A stretch of 17,095 bases of DNA from CAZMCT01 sp964564785 (GCA_964564785.1 CAZMCT010000088.1:1-17095), one strand, 5' to 3'; shown: positions 6,415 through 13,688, numbered from the stretch's first letter. Notes: a model not told the origin generated them from the sequence alone. Numbers and translations: made by a program.

Positions 6415-6650
6415 ATGAGATAACTGCCGCTTGCGCTGGGTGTTGCCCTCACTCTGCCCGTTTCGTCGCTCGCCGGACCGCCGGCCGCCTGGGTGACCTG
6501 GCGCGGCCCGGACGGCAGCGGCGCCGCGGGCCCGAGTTCGCGGTGGTCGCGACGAACGCGCCGGACGACAGCATCTCCGCGTCGCCGGCCATCGTCGACC
6601 GCGAGCTGTACCTGCGCGGTCGCGAGCACCTGTCTTGCATCGCGGAGTGA
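6415..6650 (+). pseudogene. Remnant of a PQQ-type beta-propeller (BamB-like, 'WRGP') protein
   Basis: Two ends of a familiar protein are fused with the middle missing. From the ATG at 6415 the frame reads MR, a TAA stop at codon 3, then LPLALGVALTLPVSSLAGPP, a clear signal peptide, and WVTWRGPDGSG, the mature N-terminus of outer-membrane-assembly-factor-like PQQ beta-propeller proteins common in Planctomycetota. Near 6525-6540 the match moves one frame over to EFAVVATNAPDDSISASPAI and VDRELYLRGREHLSCIAE, ending at TGA 6648-6650; this is the typical C-terminus of the same family (ASPA...LYLRG..HL.CI). The roughly 300 or more residues of propeller blades are gone. A nonsense codon, an internal deletion and a frame change together mark a pseudogene. 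I see no promoter for it. Confidence 0.8.
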
Positions 6651-6662
6651 CCCGCACCAGCC

Positions 6663-6668
6663 TATAAT
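6663..6668 (+). promoter_or_regulatory. -10 box (TATAAT) for the DUF4136-like gene
   Basis: CAGCCTATAATGCCCGCG follows the pseudogene and predicts a start near 6675 with a leader of about 30 nt. AGGAG at 6693-6697 is 7 nt before the ATG. The upstream context GCCTATAAT is identical to that of ispH. No -35 at standard spacing. Confidence 0.65.
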
Positions 6669-6704
6669 GCCCGCGTCGTCCGAACCGCAAGCAGGAGAGC
6701 CGAG

Positions 6705-7235
6705 ATGGCCGCAGCGCAACGCGTATTCCGGGGCAGCGCCGTTCTGACGCTTGCGGCCGTCATGCTCGCGGCCGGTTGCGAGGCCCCGATCCGGGTCTCG
6801 TCTGCGTACGGGCCGGGGATCAAGTTCAGCGGTTTTGGATCGACGTTCGGATGGTGGCCGGGGCCGCGGCAGGATGCGGGCAAGAGCACCACGCCGCCGG
6901 AGGAGGTGGACCGGCTGATCCGCGAGATCATCGCGGCCGGGCTGGAGCGGAAGGGCTACGAGTACGTCGAGTCGGGCACGCCGGATCTGTGGATCGACTA
7001 TTTTGTGCACCGCCAAACCCGCGGGGGACTGCGTGAGAGCACCTGGAGCCCGGTCCGCGAGGAGGGCTCGCTGGTGATCGATATTCTCGACCCGAAAAAC
7101 GGGCGGCACATCTGGCGCGGCTACGCCAAGACCGAGTTGAACGATGCTGCGCCGCCCGCCCAGCGGCAACGGCGGTTCGAGCGCGTCGTGAAGCTGATCC
7201 TGGAGCGCTTCCCCGACCGGGGCAAGCAGCAATAG
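6705..7235 (+). CDS. Putative lipoprotein, DUF4136-like
   Basis: The 176-aa product starts with a lipoprotein signal peptide: MAAAQRVFRG, hydrophobic SAVLTLAAVMLA, then lipobox LAAGC with Cys25. The mature part has the layout of DUF4136 proteins: a Tyr/Phe-rich N-terminus with TFGWWPG, a helix PPEEVDRLIREIIAAGLERKGYEYV, then PDLWIDYFV, GSLVIDILDPKNGRHIWRGYAKTEL and a C-terminal helix RRFERVVKLILERFP. The pattern of an isolated 'G + KGY' helix, a 'PDL.V.Y' strand and 'L.I.I.D......WRG.A' is characteristic. The function of the family is unknown; members are usually outer-membrane or periplasmic lipoproteins. Start supported by AGGAG 7 nt upstream. It converges on the S2P-like gene, with 33 bp between the stops. 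Confidence 0.75.
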   Translation: MAAAQRVFRGSAVLTLAAVMLAAGCEAPIRVSSAYGPGIKFSGFGSTFGWWPGPRQDAGKSTTPPEEVDRLIREIIAAGLERKGYEYVESGTPDLWIDYFVHRQTRGGLRESTWSPVREEGSLVIDILDPKNGRHIWRGYAKTELNDAAPPAQRQRRFERVVKLILERFPDRGKQQ

Positions 7236-7268
7236 CTCTCCGGCCGCGTCGCAAGGCGCGGCACACGC

Positions 7269-8192
7269 CTACGCCTGTGGTGGCTCGGGCCCAGCCGGTA
7301 TCCCCACCCGCCACGCGGCCCGTGGCGTCGTGCGGCCGCAGAACAGACACTCCGTCGTCTCCAGCACACGCCGGCAATGCGGGCATCCGACCTCGGCCAC
7401 CGGATCCACCCCGCGCCCGCAGTCCTGGCAGCGCCCAACCGGCCCGGCCGGGGCGTGTTCGCCGCAGGCTGGACAGCGGAACTGGGCGTGCCGCGGCACG
7501 CGCTGCGCCTCCCGCAGGCGGCGGGCGGTCGCGAGACCCTGGGCGCATTGGAGCGCGGCGAAGATCGCCAGCACGCCCAGCCAGATGCTCTGGAGGAAGA
7601 TCGCCAGCAGCACCAGGCCGGCGGCGCCCAGCAGCCCGAGCCACGCCGCCGCCGACAGACTCCGCACCGGCCCGATCACGAACCACAGCAGTGCCCGCAG
7701 GATCTGCCCCCCGTCCAGCGGGTAGATCGGCAGCAGGTTGAACACGAGCAGGACGAGGTTGATGATCACGATGGCCATGACGTACTGCTCGAGATTCGGC
7801 GCTGCGCCGGCGAAGCCGAAGCTCACCGCCGCGAAGGCCGCGATCGTCAGCGGAACCAGCACCACGTTGACCAGCGGCCCGGCCGCGATGCTCCACAGAT
7901 ACGCTCCGGGCCGGAAGGGCGGCTGCACGAACGCGACGCCGCCCAGCGGCCAAAGCAGGATCCGCTCGGCCCGGCCGCCGACCGAGCGGCAGGCCAGCGC
8001 GTGTCCGAACTCGTGCAGCAGAACCAGCCCGAAGAGCGTCAGGTATTCCAGTCCGTTCCAGAGCATGTGGCCGTACGCCGCCCCACGGCCACGCAGCTCG
8101 AACAGCGCGACCAGCAGCCATGTCCAATGGAGCGAGACGGTGATCCCGGCAATCTGGAACAGCCGAATCGCGCCGCGATCGGTGCGCGTCAT
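7269..8192 (-). CDS. Site-2-protease family (M50B) membrane metalloprotease with C-terminal zinc ribbon
   Basis: Predicted intramembrane zinc metalloprotease of 307 aa. The active-site HExxH is HEFGH (60-64) in a hydrophobic helix (LTLFGLVLLHEFGHAL). The third ligand motif is NLLPIYPLDGGQI (152-164), with Asp160 the expected metal ligand. GPLVNVVL (105-112), IVIINLVLLVFNLLP and LLGAAGLVLLAIFL (187-200) are further membrane segments. The tail (238-285) has four CxxC pairs: C240/C243, C255/C258, C270/C273 and C282/C285, two zinc-ribbon-type units. The start MTRTDRGAIRLFQIAG at 8192 aligns with family N-termini and has GGGAG 8 nt upstream; the longer open frame to 8366 overlaps the divergent gene and is rejected. 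A likely role is regulated intramembrane proteolysis of an unknown substrate; no anti-sigma factor is adjacent. Confidence 0.85.
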   Translation of the reverse strand: MTRTDRGAIRLFQIAGITVSLHWTWLLVALFELRGRGAAYGHMLWNGLEYLTLFGLVLLHEFGHALACRSVGGRAERILLWPLGGVAFVQPPFRPGAYLWSIAAGPLVNVVLVPLTIAAFAAVSFGFAGAAPNLEQYVMAIVIINLVLLVFNLLPIYPLDGGQILRALLWFVIGPVRSLSAAAWLGLLGAAGLVLLAIFLQSIWLGVLAIFAALQCAQGLATARRLREAQRVPRHAQFRCPACGEHAPAGPVGRCQDCGRGVDPVAEVGCPHCRRVLETTECLFCGRTTPRAAWRVGIPAGPEPPQA

Positions 8193-8211
8193 GCGTTCAA
8201 CTCCCGCCGGC

Positions 8212-8217
8212 AGCCTA
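8212..8217 (-). promoter_or_regulatory. Weak -10-like box (TAGGCT) for the S2P gene
   Basis: CGGTAGGCTGCC lies 19 nt upstream of the S2P ATG on the minus strand. Only the TA and final T of the consensus are kept, so support is weak. It shares the 140-bp divergent gap with the isomerase promoter. Confidence 0.25.
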
Positions 8218-8299
8218 CCGCGGCGCGGGGCCGCAGGCGAGCGGGGATGCGGCCGGCGAAATGTCTGCGGCGGGCGTTTGCGGCGCGGCCGCCGGGTCG

Positions 8300-8305
8300 G
8301 ACAAT
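8300..8305 (+). promoter_or_regulatory. -10-like box (GACAAT) for the sugar isomerase gene
   Basis: GTCGGACAATAGCGCC is placed to give a leader of about 20 nt containing AGGAG (8321-8325), 7 nt before the ATG at 8333. TTGCGG at 8278-8283 is a poor -35, 16 bp away. Confidence 0.4.
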
Positions 8306-8332
8306 AGCGCCGTCGAATCCAGGAGTGCTGCC

Positions 8333-9595
8333 ATGCGACTACCCGCGCACGTGGATGAAACGGCATTGGCGCGGCGGCTCGACCGCTTCGAGATCGAGAC
8401 GCCTTCGTGGGGCTACGCCGACACGGGCACCCGCTTTGGCAAGTTCCTCCAGGCGGCGGCCGCGGCGACGCTCGAGGAGAAGCTGGCCGACGCGGCCGAG
8501 GTGCACCGCTACACAGGTTGCTGCCCGCGTGTGGCCGTCCACGTCCTGTGGGACTTCCCCGGGCTCGCGGGCTCCGCTGCGGTCGGTAGCGGCACGAGCG
8601 GGCGGCTCGAAGCGGCGGGCCGGGAGACGGCGGCGGTGGCGGCGCGGCTGGGTGTGCGGATCGGCGCGATCAACCCGAACGTGTTTCAGGACCAGTGTTA
8701 CAAGTGGGGCTCGGTGACCAACCGCGACCCGGAAATCCGTCAGCGGGCCGTGCAGCACCTGCTCGACAGCGTGGCGATCGGCCGGGCGGTCGGTTCGAGT
8801 GTCCTGAGCCTGTGGTTCGCGGACGGCACGAATTACCCGGGGCAGGCGGACATCCGACAGCGAAAGCGGTGGCTGGCAGAGGCGCTGCGGCAGGTGCACG
8901 CGGCGCTGCCGGCCGACATGCGGATGCTGATCGAGTACAAGCCGTTCGAGCCGGCGTTCTACCACACGGACATCGCGGACTGGGGGATGGCGTACGTGCT
9001 GGCGCGGCAGGCGGGCTCGCAGGCCCGGGTGCTGGTGGACACCGGGCACCACCTGCCCGGCTGCAACATCGAGCAAATCGTCGCATTCCTCATCGACGAG
9101 AACATGCTCGGCGGCTTCCACTTCAACGACCGCAAGTATGCCGACGACGACCTCACCATGGGCAGCATCGATCCCTACCAGCTCTTCCGCATCTTCAACG
9201 AGATCGTGGCCGCGGAGACCGCCAGCGGCGAGCCGTCGACGGGAACGCCGGCCGACCTGCCGATCGCGTACATGATTGACCAGTCTCACAACCTCAAACC
9301 GAAGATCGAGGCCATGATCCAGACTGTCATGACGGCGCAGGAGTATCTCCTCAAGGCGCTCCTTGTGGACCGGGCCGACTTGGCAGCCGCGCAGCGGCGC
9401 GAGGACCTGGTCGCGTCGGAGAGCGTTCTGCGCGCAGCGTTCGCGACGGACGTGCGGCCGTGGTTGGCGGAATACCGCCGCGGGCGAAAGCTGCCGCCCG
9501 ATCCGCTGGCCGCCTTCCGCGAAAGCGGGTACGCGGAGCGGGTGGCTCGGGAGCGCGGGCCGCGGAAGCCGGCCGACGGGGGGGCATACGCGTGA
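8333..9595 (+). CDS. rhaI: L-rhamnose isomerase, Pseudomonas stutzeri type (TIM-barrel sugar isomerase)
   Basis: Metal-dependent aldose-ketose isomerase, 420 aa. Catalytic and metal residues are visible: Glu201 in LIEYKPFEP, Asp236 and His239 in VDTGHH, His263 in GFHFNDRKYADDDLT, Asp271/Asp273 in the same block, and Asp316 in MIDQSHN. From memory, the P. stutzeri enzyme's ligands (E219, D254, H257, H281, D289, D291) fall at a constant offset of 18, and D327 at 11, which supports the family. AINPNVFQD (112-120) and SLWFADGTNYPGQ (159-171) are further conserved segments. These enzymes have broad specificity (L-rhamnose, L-lyxose, D-allose), so the substrate is uncertain. No rhamnulokinase or aldolase gene is next to it. 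The start at 8333 follows AGGAG by 7 nt; an in-frame ATG at 8261 lies upstream of the promoter and is rejected. Converges on the sigma gene. Confidence 0.85.
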   Translation: MRLPAHVDETALARRLDRFEIETPSWGYADTGTRFGKFLQAAAAATLEEKLADAAEVHRYTGCCPRVAVHVLWDFPGLAGSAAVGSGTSGRLEAAGRETAAVAARLGVRIGAINPNVFQDQCYKWGSVTNRDPEIRQRAVQHLLDSVAIGRAVGSSVLSLWFADGTNYPGQADIRQRKRWLAEALRQVHAALPADMRMLIEYKPFEPAFYHTDIADWGMAYVLARQAGSQARVLVDTGHHLPGCNIEQIVAFLIDENMLGGFHFNDRKYADDDLTMGSIDPYQLFRIFNEIVAAETASGEPSTGTPADLPIAYMIDQSHNLKPKIEAMIQTVMTAQEYLLKALLVDRADLAAAQRREDLVASESVLRAAFATDVRPWLAEYRRGRKLPPDPLAAFRESGYAERVARERGPRKPADGGAYA

Positions 9596-9603
9596 GAAAC
9601 AGC

Positions 9604-9630
9604 AGGGGAGCACGCCGGAGCGCGTCCCCT
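9604..9630. terminator. Imperfect hairpin between convergent isomerase and sigma genes
   Basis: AGGGG (9604-9608) pairs with CCCCT (9626-9630), and ACGC (9612-9615) with GCGT (9622-9625), separated by a 3-nt bulge. It lies in the 77-bp gap between the two stop codons. A purine-rich GGAGGAGG tract follows, with no T-run on the plus strand. Confidence 0.3.
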
Positions 9631-9672
9631 GGAGGAGGAGGGAGGAGTTCAGGGAGTGCCCGTTTGGGGGCG

Positions 9673-10437
9673 TCAGGCCACCAGGTCGCAGGCCGAATCG
9701 GCGAACCGGGCCCGGAGTTGCTCGACAATCTCGGCGTGTCTCTGGCACACACGTGATTCACTGACGCCCAGGACAGCGCCGATCGCCGCCATGGTCAGCT
9801 TTTCGTAGTAATAGAGCGTCAGGATCAGGCGATCCTGTTCCTTCAATCCGCGGGTGATGTACTCGCGGATGAGTTCGCGCTCCGTGTGATGAGCCGGGCC
9901 CGGGTTCGGGTCGACCGGGACCAGCGCGCCGACCCGCCCGTCGTCGCTTCGGTCGCTGCCGGATTCCAGCGGTACGCTGTGCGAGGCGGAGACGGTCTTC
10001 CGCATTCGCAGAAACTTCGCAATGCTCATGTCCATGCGCCGAGCAAGCTCAACGGTACTCGGCAGCCGGCCGCATTCCGCCTGGAACCGCTCCTCGGCGT
10101 GATTCATCGAGCGCTCGAAGTTCCGCCCCGAGCGCCCCAGCGGGTCGATCTCACGCTGCCAGTCGCGAATCGCCCCCACGATCCGCTGACGGCAATACGT
10201 CTCGAACTTCACCCCCCGACTGGGGTCGAACGAGCTCACCGCTCCGATCAGGCCATCGAAGCCCGCGCTGGCCAGCTCGTCGGCCGATACCCGCGGCCAG
10301 AGCTTGCGGGCCATGATCTCGGCAAGCTTGTGCACGAGCGGGACATACATCTCCACGAGCTGGTTGCGAAGATCCACCGAGCGGGTCTTGCGGTAGCGCT
10401 TCCAGAGTGCCGCGACCTTGTTCTGCCGGGTCTTCAT
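9673..10437 (-). CDS. RNA polymerase sigma factor, FliA/WhiG (sigma-28) family
   Basis: 254 aa, a normal length for a group 3 sigma factor. Region 2: NQLVEMYVPLVHKLAEIMARKL (25-46), then DELASAGFDGLIGAVSSFDP (53-72) and GVKFETYCRQRIVGAIRDWQRE (75-96), the core-binding and -10-recognition helices. Region 3: ERFQAECGRLPSTVELARRMDMSIAKF (116-142). Region 4: LKEQDRLILTLYYYEKLTMAAIGAVLGVSESRVCQRHAEI (198-237), a helix-turn-helix for the -35. RGVKFETYCRQRI is typical of the FliA family. No flagellar gene is nearby, so a motility role is not shown; planctomycetes use such factors more broadly. AGGAG lies 10 nt before the ATG. The upstream gap of about 420 bp suggests regulated expression. No anti-sigma gene is visible here. 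Confidence 0.9.
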   Translation of the reverse strand: MKTRQNKVAALWKRYRKTRSVDLRNQLVEMYVPLVHKLAEIMARKLWPRVSADELASAGFDGLIGAVSSFDPSRGVKFETYCRQRIVGAIRDWQREIDPLGRSGRNFERSMNHAEERFQAECGRLPSTVELARRMDMSIAKFLRMRKTVSASHSVPLESGSDRSDDGRVGALVPVDPNPGPAHHTERELIREYITRGLKEQDRLILTLYYYEKLTMAAIGAVLGVSESRVCQRHAEIVEQLRARFADSACDLVA

Positions 10438-10572
10438 GGTCCGGTAGCTCCTGACGACGGGGTGTTTCGACGCCTCCTCGCCGCTTGGCCGAAGTGCCTG
10501 GGGCCGACGCGGTGACCTACTCCTCTTTCCGTTGACGAAGGGTGTTATCGAACCTCAACCCTTCCCATCTTA

Positions 10573-10600
10573 AACATAGTTTACGCGTGAGTGGCTTCAA
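10573..10600 (-). promoter_or_regulatory. Candidate sigma-gene promoter (TTGAAG ... TATGTT)
   Basis: On the minus strand TTGAAG (10600-10595) and TATGTT (10578-10573) are 16 bp apart. Each matches the housekeeping consensus in four of six positions. The start would be near 10566, giving a leader of about 130 nt. The -10 overlaps the TAAAC/GTTTA dyad. Confidence 0.3.
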
Positions 10601-10800
10601 ATGACATCCCAATTTAACAGCCGGAGCGGCCACTTTTCGCAATTTGAGAAAGATGCGTGGTTTAGTGACCTCGATCTACCCCTGGGGTTTTTGCTGGCGC
10701 CTGTCAAAAGACGGTGACGGATAATCGCCGCTCTTCGAGCGAAATTCGTAAGGTTTTTCTGCAAAAACGCTTGCGTGACAACGTTGACTCGAGGATTTCT

Positions 10801-10815
10801 TTGACAGCCTGTCAA
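10801..10815. promoter_or_regulatory. Perfect dyad TTGACAG-C-CTGTCAA
   Basis: Two 7-bp arms around one central base, just beyond the GH3 stop codon. The form suits a dimeric regulator. As RNA it would fold poorly because of the 1-nt centre, and no T-run follows in either direction, so a terminator is less likely. A half site (CTGTCAA) recurs at 10701-10707. Confidence 0.4.
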
Positions 10816-10858
10816 CGGCAGTTGCAGCGCGGTTCGGCAGACGTTGCGCGAATCACCG

Positions 10859-12532
10859 TCAGACGCTGGTGTGAACCTGATTCGAGGCGAGCCCCAGCGC
10901 CTCGTCATCCTCTCCGGGGCGCGCGAAAAGACATGACCGCTTGTACTGCTCAGCGGCCGAGCGCCGCTGCTGGGCGAGGGCCCGGTCCATGGCGGGGATC
11001 GTGTCGGCGGGTACGTAGCGGATGCGCAACGCGCCGAGACGCAATGACTTACGGCGCGAGGCGTACTCCTCGTTCTGGGCGGCCAGTTCTGAGTCGACGG
11101 CACCGGCGAGTTTTGGATGCGCGGCGGCGCTACACGTGAGCACATAGAAGGGGGGGTCACCCCAGCGCGGTGCAAGTACGAAATCGAACTCGGGGATTTG
11201 GAGGCTGCGCCGCGCGGCCATGACCGCAAGCACGACCTGATCCTCCGTCAGTTTCTCACCGGCGATCGAGGAGATTCGGCCGGCACGGTGCAGGAACTCG
11301 AGCAGCGGTGCCTGACCGAGCCGGCCGTGCATCCGGACGACGTCGTCCAGACGGTACCGCAGCAGGCCGCTCGCGTTCGAGAGCACCACGGCGTACGCCC
11401 CCCCAACTTCGAGTTCGTCCGGGCTGAGGGTGGGAGGGTCGGGCGAGGTGGCGGCGTCGGCCGGGATGAACTCAAACGCCGCCGCAGTGACGTCCAGGAC
11501 ACCCACGGGCTTCCCATCTTCGAGCGGGATGGTGACGCGGCCCTCACTGGCCAGCAGGCCGATGTCGCGGACGGGCACCGGCCCCCACCAGTCGGCGAGG
11601 CGTTGGAGGTAGTAGCCCATGCTGCCGCCCGTCCAGCAGGCCACAAAGTCGAGCTGCCAGAAGTCCCGCGGCCGCAGCGCCCCCGTGTGCCGGCGAAGGC
11701 GTTCGAGCTCGGACGCCCGGAACGGATCAGGCTGCAATTGGGCCGCGAGCCGCCGGTGGAGCGGCCCGTTCGGGACGAACTCGCGGGCCAGCGTGCCGTC
11801 TCGGACGTCGCGAATGAGTCGTTCGCTATGCTCATCGGCGGTGCGAGCCATCTGGATGAGGGTGGCCGGGTTGGCGGTGATGGCGAACGCGACGTCGCGG
11901 ACGATGCCGAAACGCATGAGCGTGTAGTAACGTGCGAGCGGATCGTCGATGTGGGCGATTTCGGGCGGGCCGACGTAGAAGCGGCGGACGATTCGCTTCT
12001 GAGTTCGGGCGAGGAGGCCGGTGATGGCGCCGACGGGCACGCCGGACGGAGTGTGGGCCGCGTCATGTCTGCCGGTGGACTGGAGGATCGGGCGCAGGAA
12101 AGCGCGGCGATGATCGCGGAGCAACTTGAGTCCGAAGGTGTTCCAGCCGCGGCGGTAATCGGCGACAAACTCGGGCGTCACGGGGATGCGCTTGGGCAGA
12201 GCGGTCGTCCCGCTGCTGGTCGCGAACATGAGGATGCGCTGGCGGGGCGCGAACAGTGCCCCGACATCGCCGTCGCACAGACGGTCGACCCACGGCCGGT
12301 AGTCCTCGTACGTTTGAAGCGGCAGGGCCCGGCGCAGCGCCGCAAGATCGTGCACCCGACCCAGCCCGTGCCGCCGGCCGAAGTCGCTGTCGCGGACCAG
12401 CCTCACGGCCCGTTGGAGGGCGACCTGCTGGTGCCGGGACACGTCCTGCACGGCATTCAGGAAGTGCTCGTAGACCCGCCGCGCGTGCCAGATGCCGAGT
12501 CTGGCGGCTGCGCGTTGAACGAGGGAGGGCAT
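10859..12532 (-). CDS. GH3-family acyl-adenylating (acyl-acid amido synthetase-like) protein
   Basis: 557 aa, full length for the GH3 (auxin-responsive GH3) family of the ANL adenylating superfamily. In plants these enzymes join amino acids to acyl acids such as jasmonate or indole-acetate by way of an acyl-AMP; bacterial members are mostly uncharacterised. Motif 1 (P-loop) is FATSSGTTALPKRIPVT (103-119), motif 2 LLASEGR (326-332), and motif 3 LRYRLDDVVRM (391-401), followed by GRISSIAGEKLTED (418-431) of the C-terminal lid. Motif 3 usually reads YR.GD; here the Gly is Asp396, a departure to note. FWQLDFVACWTGGSMGYY (291-308) is also family-typical. The start MPSLVQRAA at 12532 is 5 nt after the stop of the alpha/beta hydrolase and has no Shine-Dalgarno, so translational coupling is likely. 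The longer upstream frame is antisense or out of frame with the hydrolase and is rejected. Confidence 0.85.
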   Translation of the reverse strand: MPSLVQRAAARLGIWHARRVYEHFLNAVQDVSRHQQVALQRAVRLVRDSDFGRRHGLGRVHDLAALRRALPLQTYEDYRPWVDRLCDGDVGALFAPRQRILMFATSSGTTALPKRIPVTPEFVADYRRGWNTFGLKLLRDHRRAFLRPILQSTGRHDAAHTPSGVPVGAITGLLARTQKRIVRRFYVGPPEIAHIDDPLARYYTLMRFGIVRDVAFAITANPATLIQMARTADEHSERLIRDVRDGTLAREFVPNGPLHRRLAAQLQPDPFRASELERLRRHTGALRPRDFWQLDFVACWTGGSMGYYLQRLADWWGPVPVRDIGLLASEGRVTIPLEDGKPVGVLDVTAAAFEFIPADAATSPDPPTLSPDELEVGGAYAVVLSNASGLLRYRLDDVVRMHGRLGQAPLLEFLHRAGRISSIAGEKLTEDQVVLAVMAARRSLQIPEFDFVLAPRWGDPPFYVLTCSAAAHPKLAGAVDSELAAQNEEYASRRKSLRLGALRIRYVPADTIPAMDRALAQQRRSAAEQYKRSCLFARPGEDDEALGLASNQVHTSV

Positions 12533-12537
12533 GGTCG

Positions 12538-13641
12538 TCAGCGGCCGGCCGGCGCCGGCGCGGCCGCCAGCGCGGCCGAAGCGGGGGCTGCGGCGCCGCG
12601 GCCGAGATGGCGGTCGAAGAAGCCGGTGGTCAGCCGCGCGTAGAACTCCGGGTGGCAGACGACCGCCTGGTTGTGGCGCGCGGCGGGGGCGATCCAGAGC
12701 TGTTTGGGTTGCCCGGCGAGGGCGTAGAGCCGGCGGCTCTGCTCGACCGGGAGGTACGAGTCCTTCTCGCCGTGGATGAAGAGTATCGGTCGGGGCGTCA
12801 TGCGTTGGATGGACTTGCGCACCGAGGGGAAGCGGCACTTGAACTCGCGCCGGGCGAAGAAGAACAGCCCCCAGCGCAGAAAGCGCCAGAACATCGGCGG
12901 GTGATTCTCGTAGACGAACCGCACCCGGGCGAAGATGTACGCCCAGCGCTTCATGAGGTACTCGATCGTGCTGTCGGTGCTGAACGCGCCGTCGGCGACG
13001 ATCGCCCGGACGCGCGGGTTCTCGGCCGCGATCAGCAACGCGGCGCACGCCCCGCGCGAGATGCCGAACACGCCGAACTCCGGCGCGCGGCCCTGTTCCT
13101 CCAGATACCGCTCGGCGAACGCCGCCGCCCCGCGCATGTCATCCAGCTCGCGGTCGCTCACCCACTGCCGCGGCACGTAGCCGGGCGGGCAGTCCGAACC
13201 GCCGTGTCCGCGAAAGTCGAATGTCAGAATCTCGTACCCGGCCTCCACCAGCGGCCGGCAGTAGCGGGCGCACGAGTACATGTCCGAGCAGTACTCGTGC
13301 GCGAAAACGATGAGCCCCCGCGGGGCGGCCGCCGTCCGCGGGCGCAGCAGCATCGCCTGGAGTGGCAGCCCGTCGTACGCCGGGATGGTGAGCGGCTCCC
13401 CCTGTAGTCGCTCGAAATCCAACGGCCCGTGCGCCAACGGCGGACGCGTCGTCCGCATGATGTTGAGCGAAATGCGGACGTACTTCAGCAGGATCATCGC
13501 GGGCACCACGAGCAGCGTCACGATCGTGGAGACGATCGCAACCAGCGCCCAGTTCCGTGACAGGGCGTCCACCGCTGACCAGGCGAGCAGATTCGTGAGC
13601 ATGTCCCGCTCGGAGGAATCGAAGTCGACCGACCACGCCAA
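12538..13641 (-). CDS. Membrane-anchored alpha/beta hydrolase paired with the GH3 enzyme
   Basis: 367 aa. A single strong N-terminal membrane helix (WALVAIVSTIVTLLVVPAMILL, 31-52) precedes an alpha/beta-hydrolase domain. Visible motifs: VFAHEYCSDM (112-121) for the oxyanion region, TFDFRGHGGSD (140-150), nucleophile elbow FGISRGAC with Ser195, acid HGEKDSYLP with Asp294, and His323 in APAARHNQAV. An aromatic cap (FARVRFVYENHPPMFWRFLRWGLFF, about 237-261) resembles lipid- or acyl-binding lids. The C-terminus is Ala/Pro-rich. A likely esterase, thioesterase or amidase; the substrate is unknown. It overlaps the same transcription unit as GH3 (5-nt gap) and lies 77 bp after ispF. The start at 13641 is chosen for a TAGCAT box upstream; M14 (13602) is an alternative that still keeps the helix. 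No clear Shine-Dalgarno. Confidence 0.8.
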   Translation of the reverse strand: MAWSVDFDSSERDMLTNLLAWSAVDALSRNWALVAIVSTIVTLLVVPAMILLKYVRISLNIMRTTRPPLAHGPLDFERLQGEPLTIPAYDGLPLQAMLLRPRTAAAPRGLIVFAHEYCSDMYSCARYCRPLVEAGYEILTFDFRGHGGSDCPPGYVPRQWVSDRELDDMRGAAAFAERYLEEQGRAPEFGVFGISRGACAALLIAAENPRVRAIVADGAFSTDSTIEYLMKRWAYIFARVRFVYENHPPMFWRFLRWGLFFFARREFKCRFPSVRKSIQRMTPRPILFIHGEKDSYLPVEQSRRLYALAGQPKQLWIAPAARHNQAVVCHPEFYARLTTGFFDRHLGRGAAAPASAALAAAPAPAGR

Positions 13642-13659
13642 GCGTCCCGTGGGAATGCC

Positions 13660-13688
13660 ATGCTATCCGCCGGGCGGCGAATCGTCCA
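13660..13688 (-). promoter_or_regulatory. Candidate promoter TGGACG-17 bp-TAGCAT for hydrolase-GH3
   Basis: On the minus strand TGGACG (13688-13683) and TAGCAT (13665-13660) are 17 bp apart, in the gap between ispF and the hydrolase. TAGCAT is also the -10 of the prkA promoter. The predicted leader is about 12 nt. If real, hydrolase and GH3 can be transcribed apart from ispF. Confidence 0.4.

Larger units (their letters stand above)
10438..10858. other. Long intergenic region upstream of the sigma gene
   Basis: This 421-bp gap separates the sigma start from the GH3 stop. The part from about 10555 to 10800 is visibly more AT-rich than its surroundings and no credible gene lies in it. It holds several dyads: TAAAC-ATA-GTTTA (10571-10583), TTCG-AG-CGAA near 10735-10744, GTTTTT-CTGC-AAAAAC near 10753-10768, and TTGACAG-C-CTGTCAA (10801-10815). 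GCCTGTCAA occurs twice (10699-10707 and 10807-10815). Both sets read as possible regulator sites or leader structures for the sigma gene. Confidence 0.6.

Noticed and set aside
7377..8717. Plus-strand open frame of about 446 codons across the S2P gene
   Set aside because: It is opposite the S2P motifs HEFGH and LDGG and crosses into a different frame of the isomerase gene.
10801..10815. Rho-independent terminator of GH3
   Set aside because: The arms have a 1-nt centre that folds poorly as RNA and there is no T-run on the GH3 transcript side.
11117..12643. Plus-strand open frame of about 508 codons opposite GH3
   Set aside because: It mirrors GH3 codons and shows no motif; GH3 motifs SSGTT and YRLDDVV support the minus strand.
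1484..13664. Shared 12-mer GGAATGCCATGC before the two hydrolase genes (about 1487 and 13653)
   Set aside because: One lies over a start codon and the other upstream of a gene on the opposite strand; context differs, so it is probably chance.
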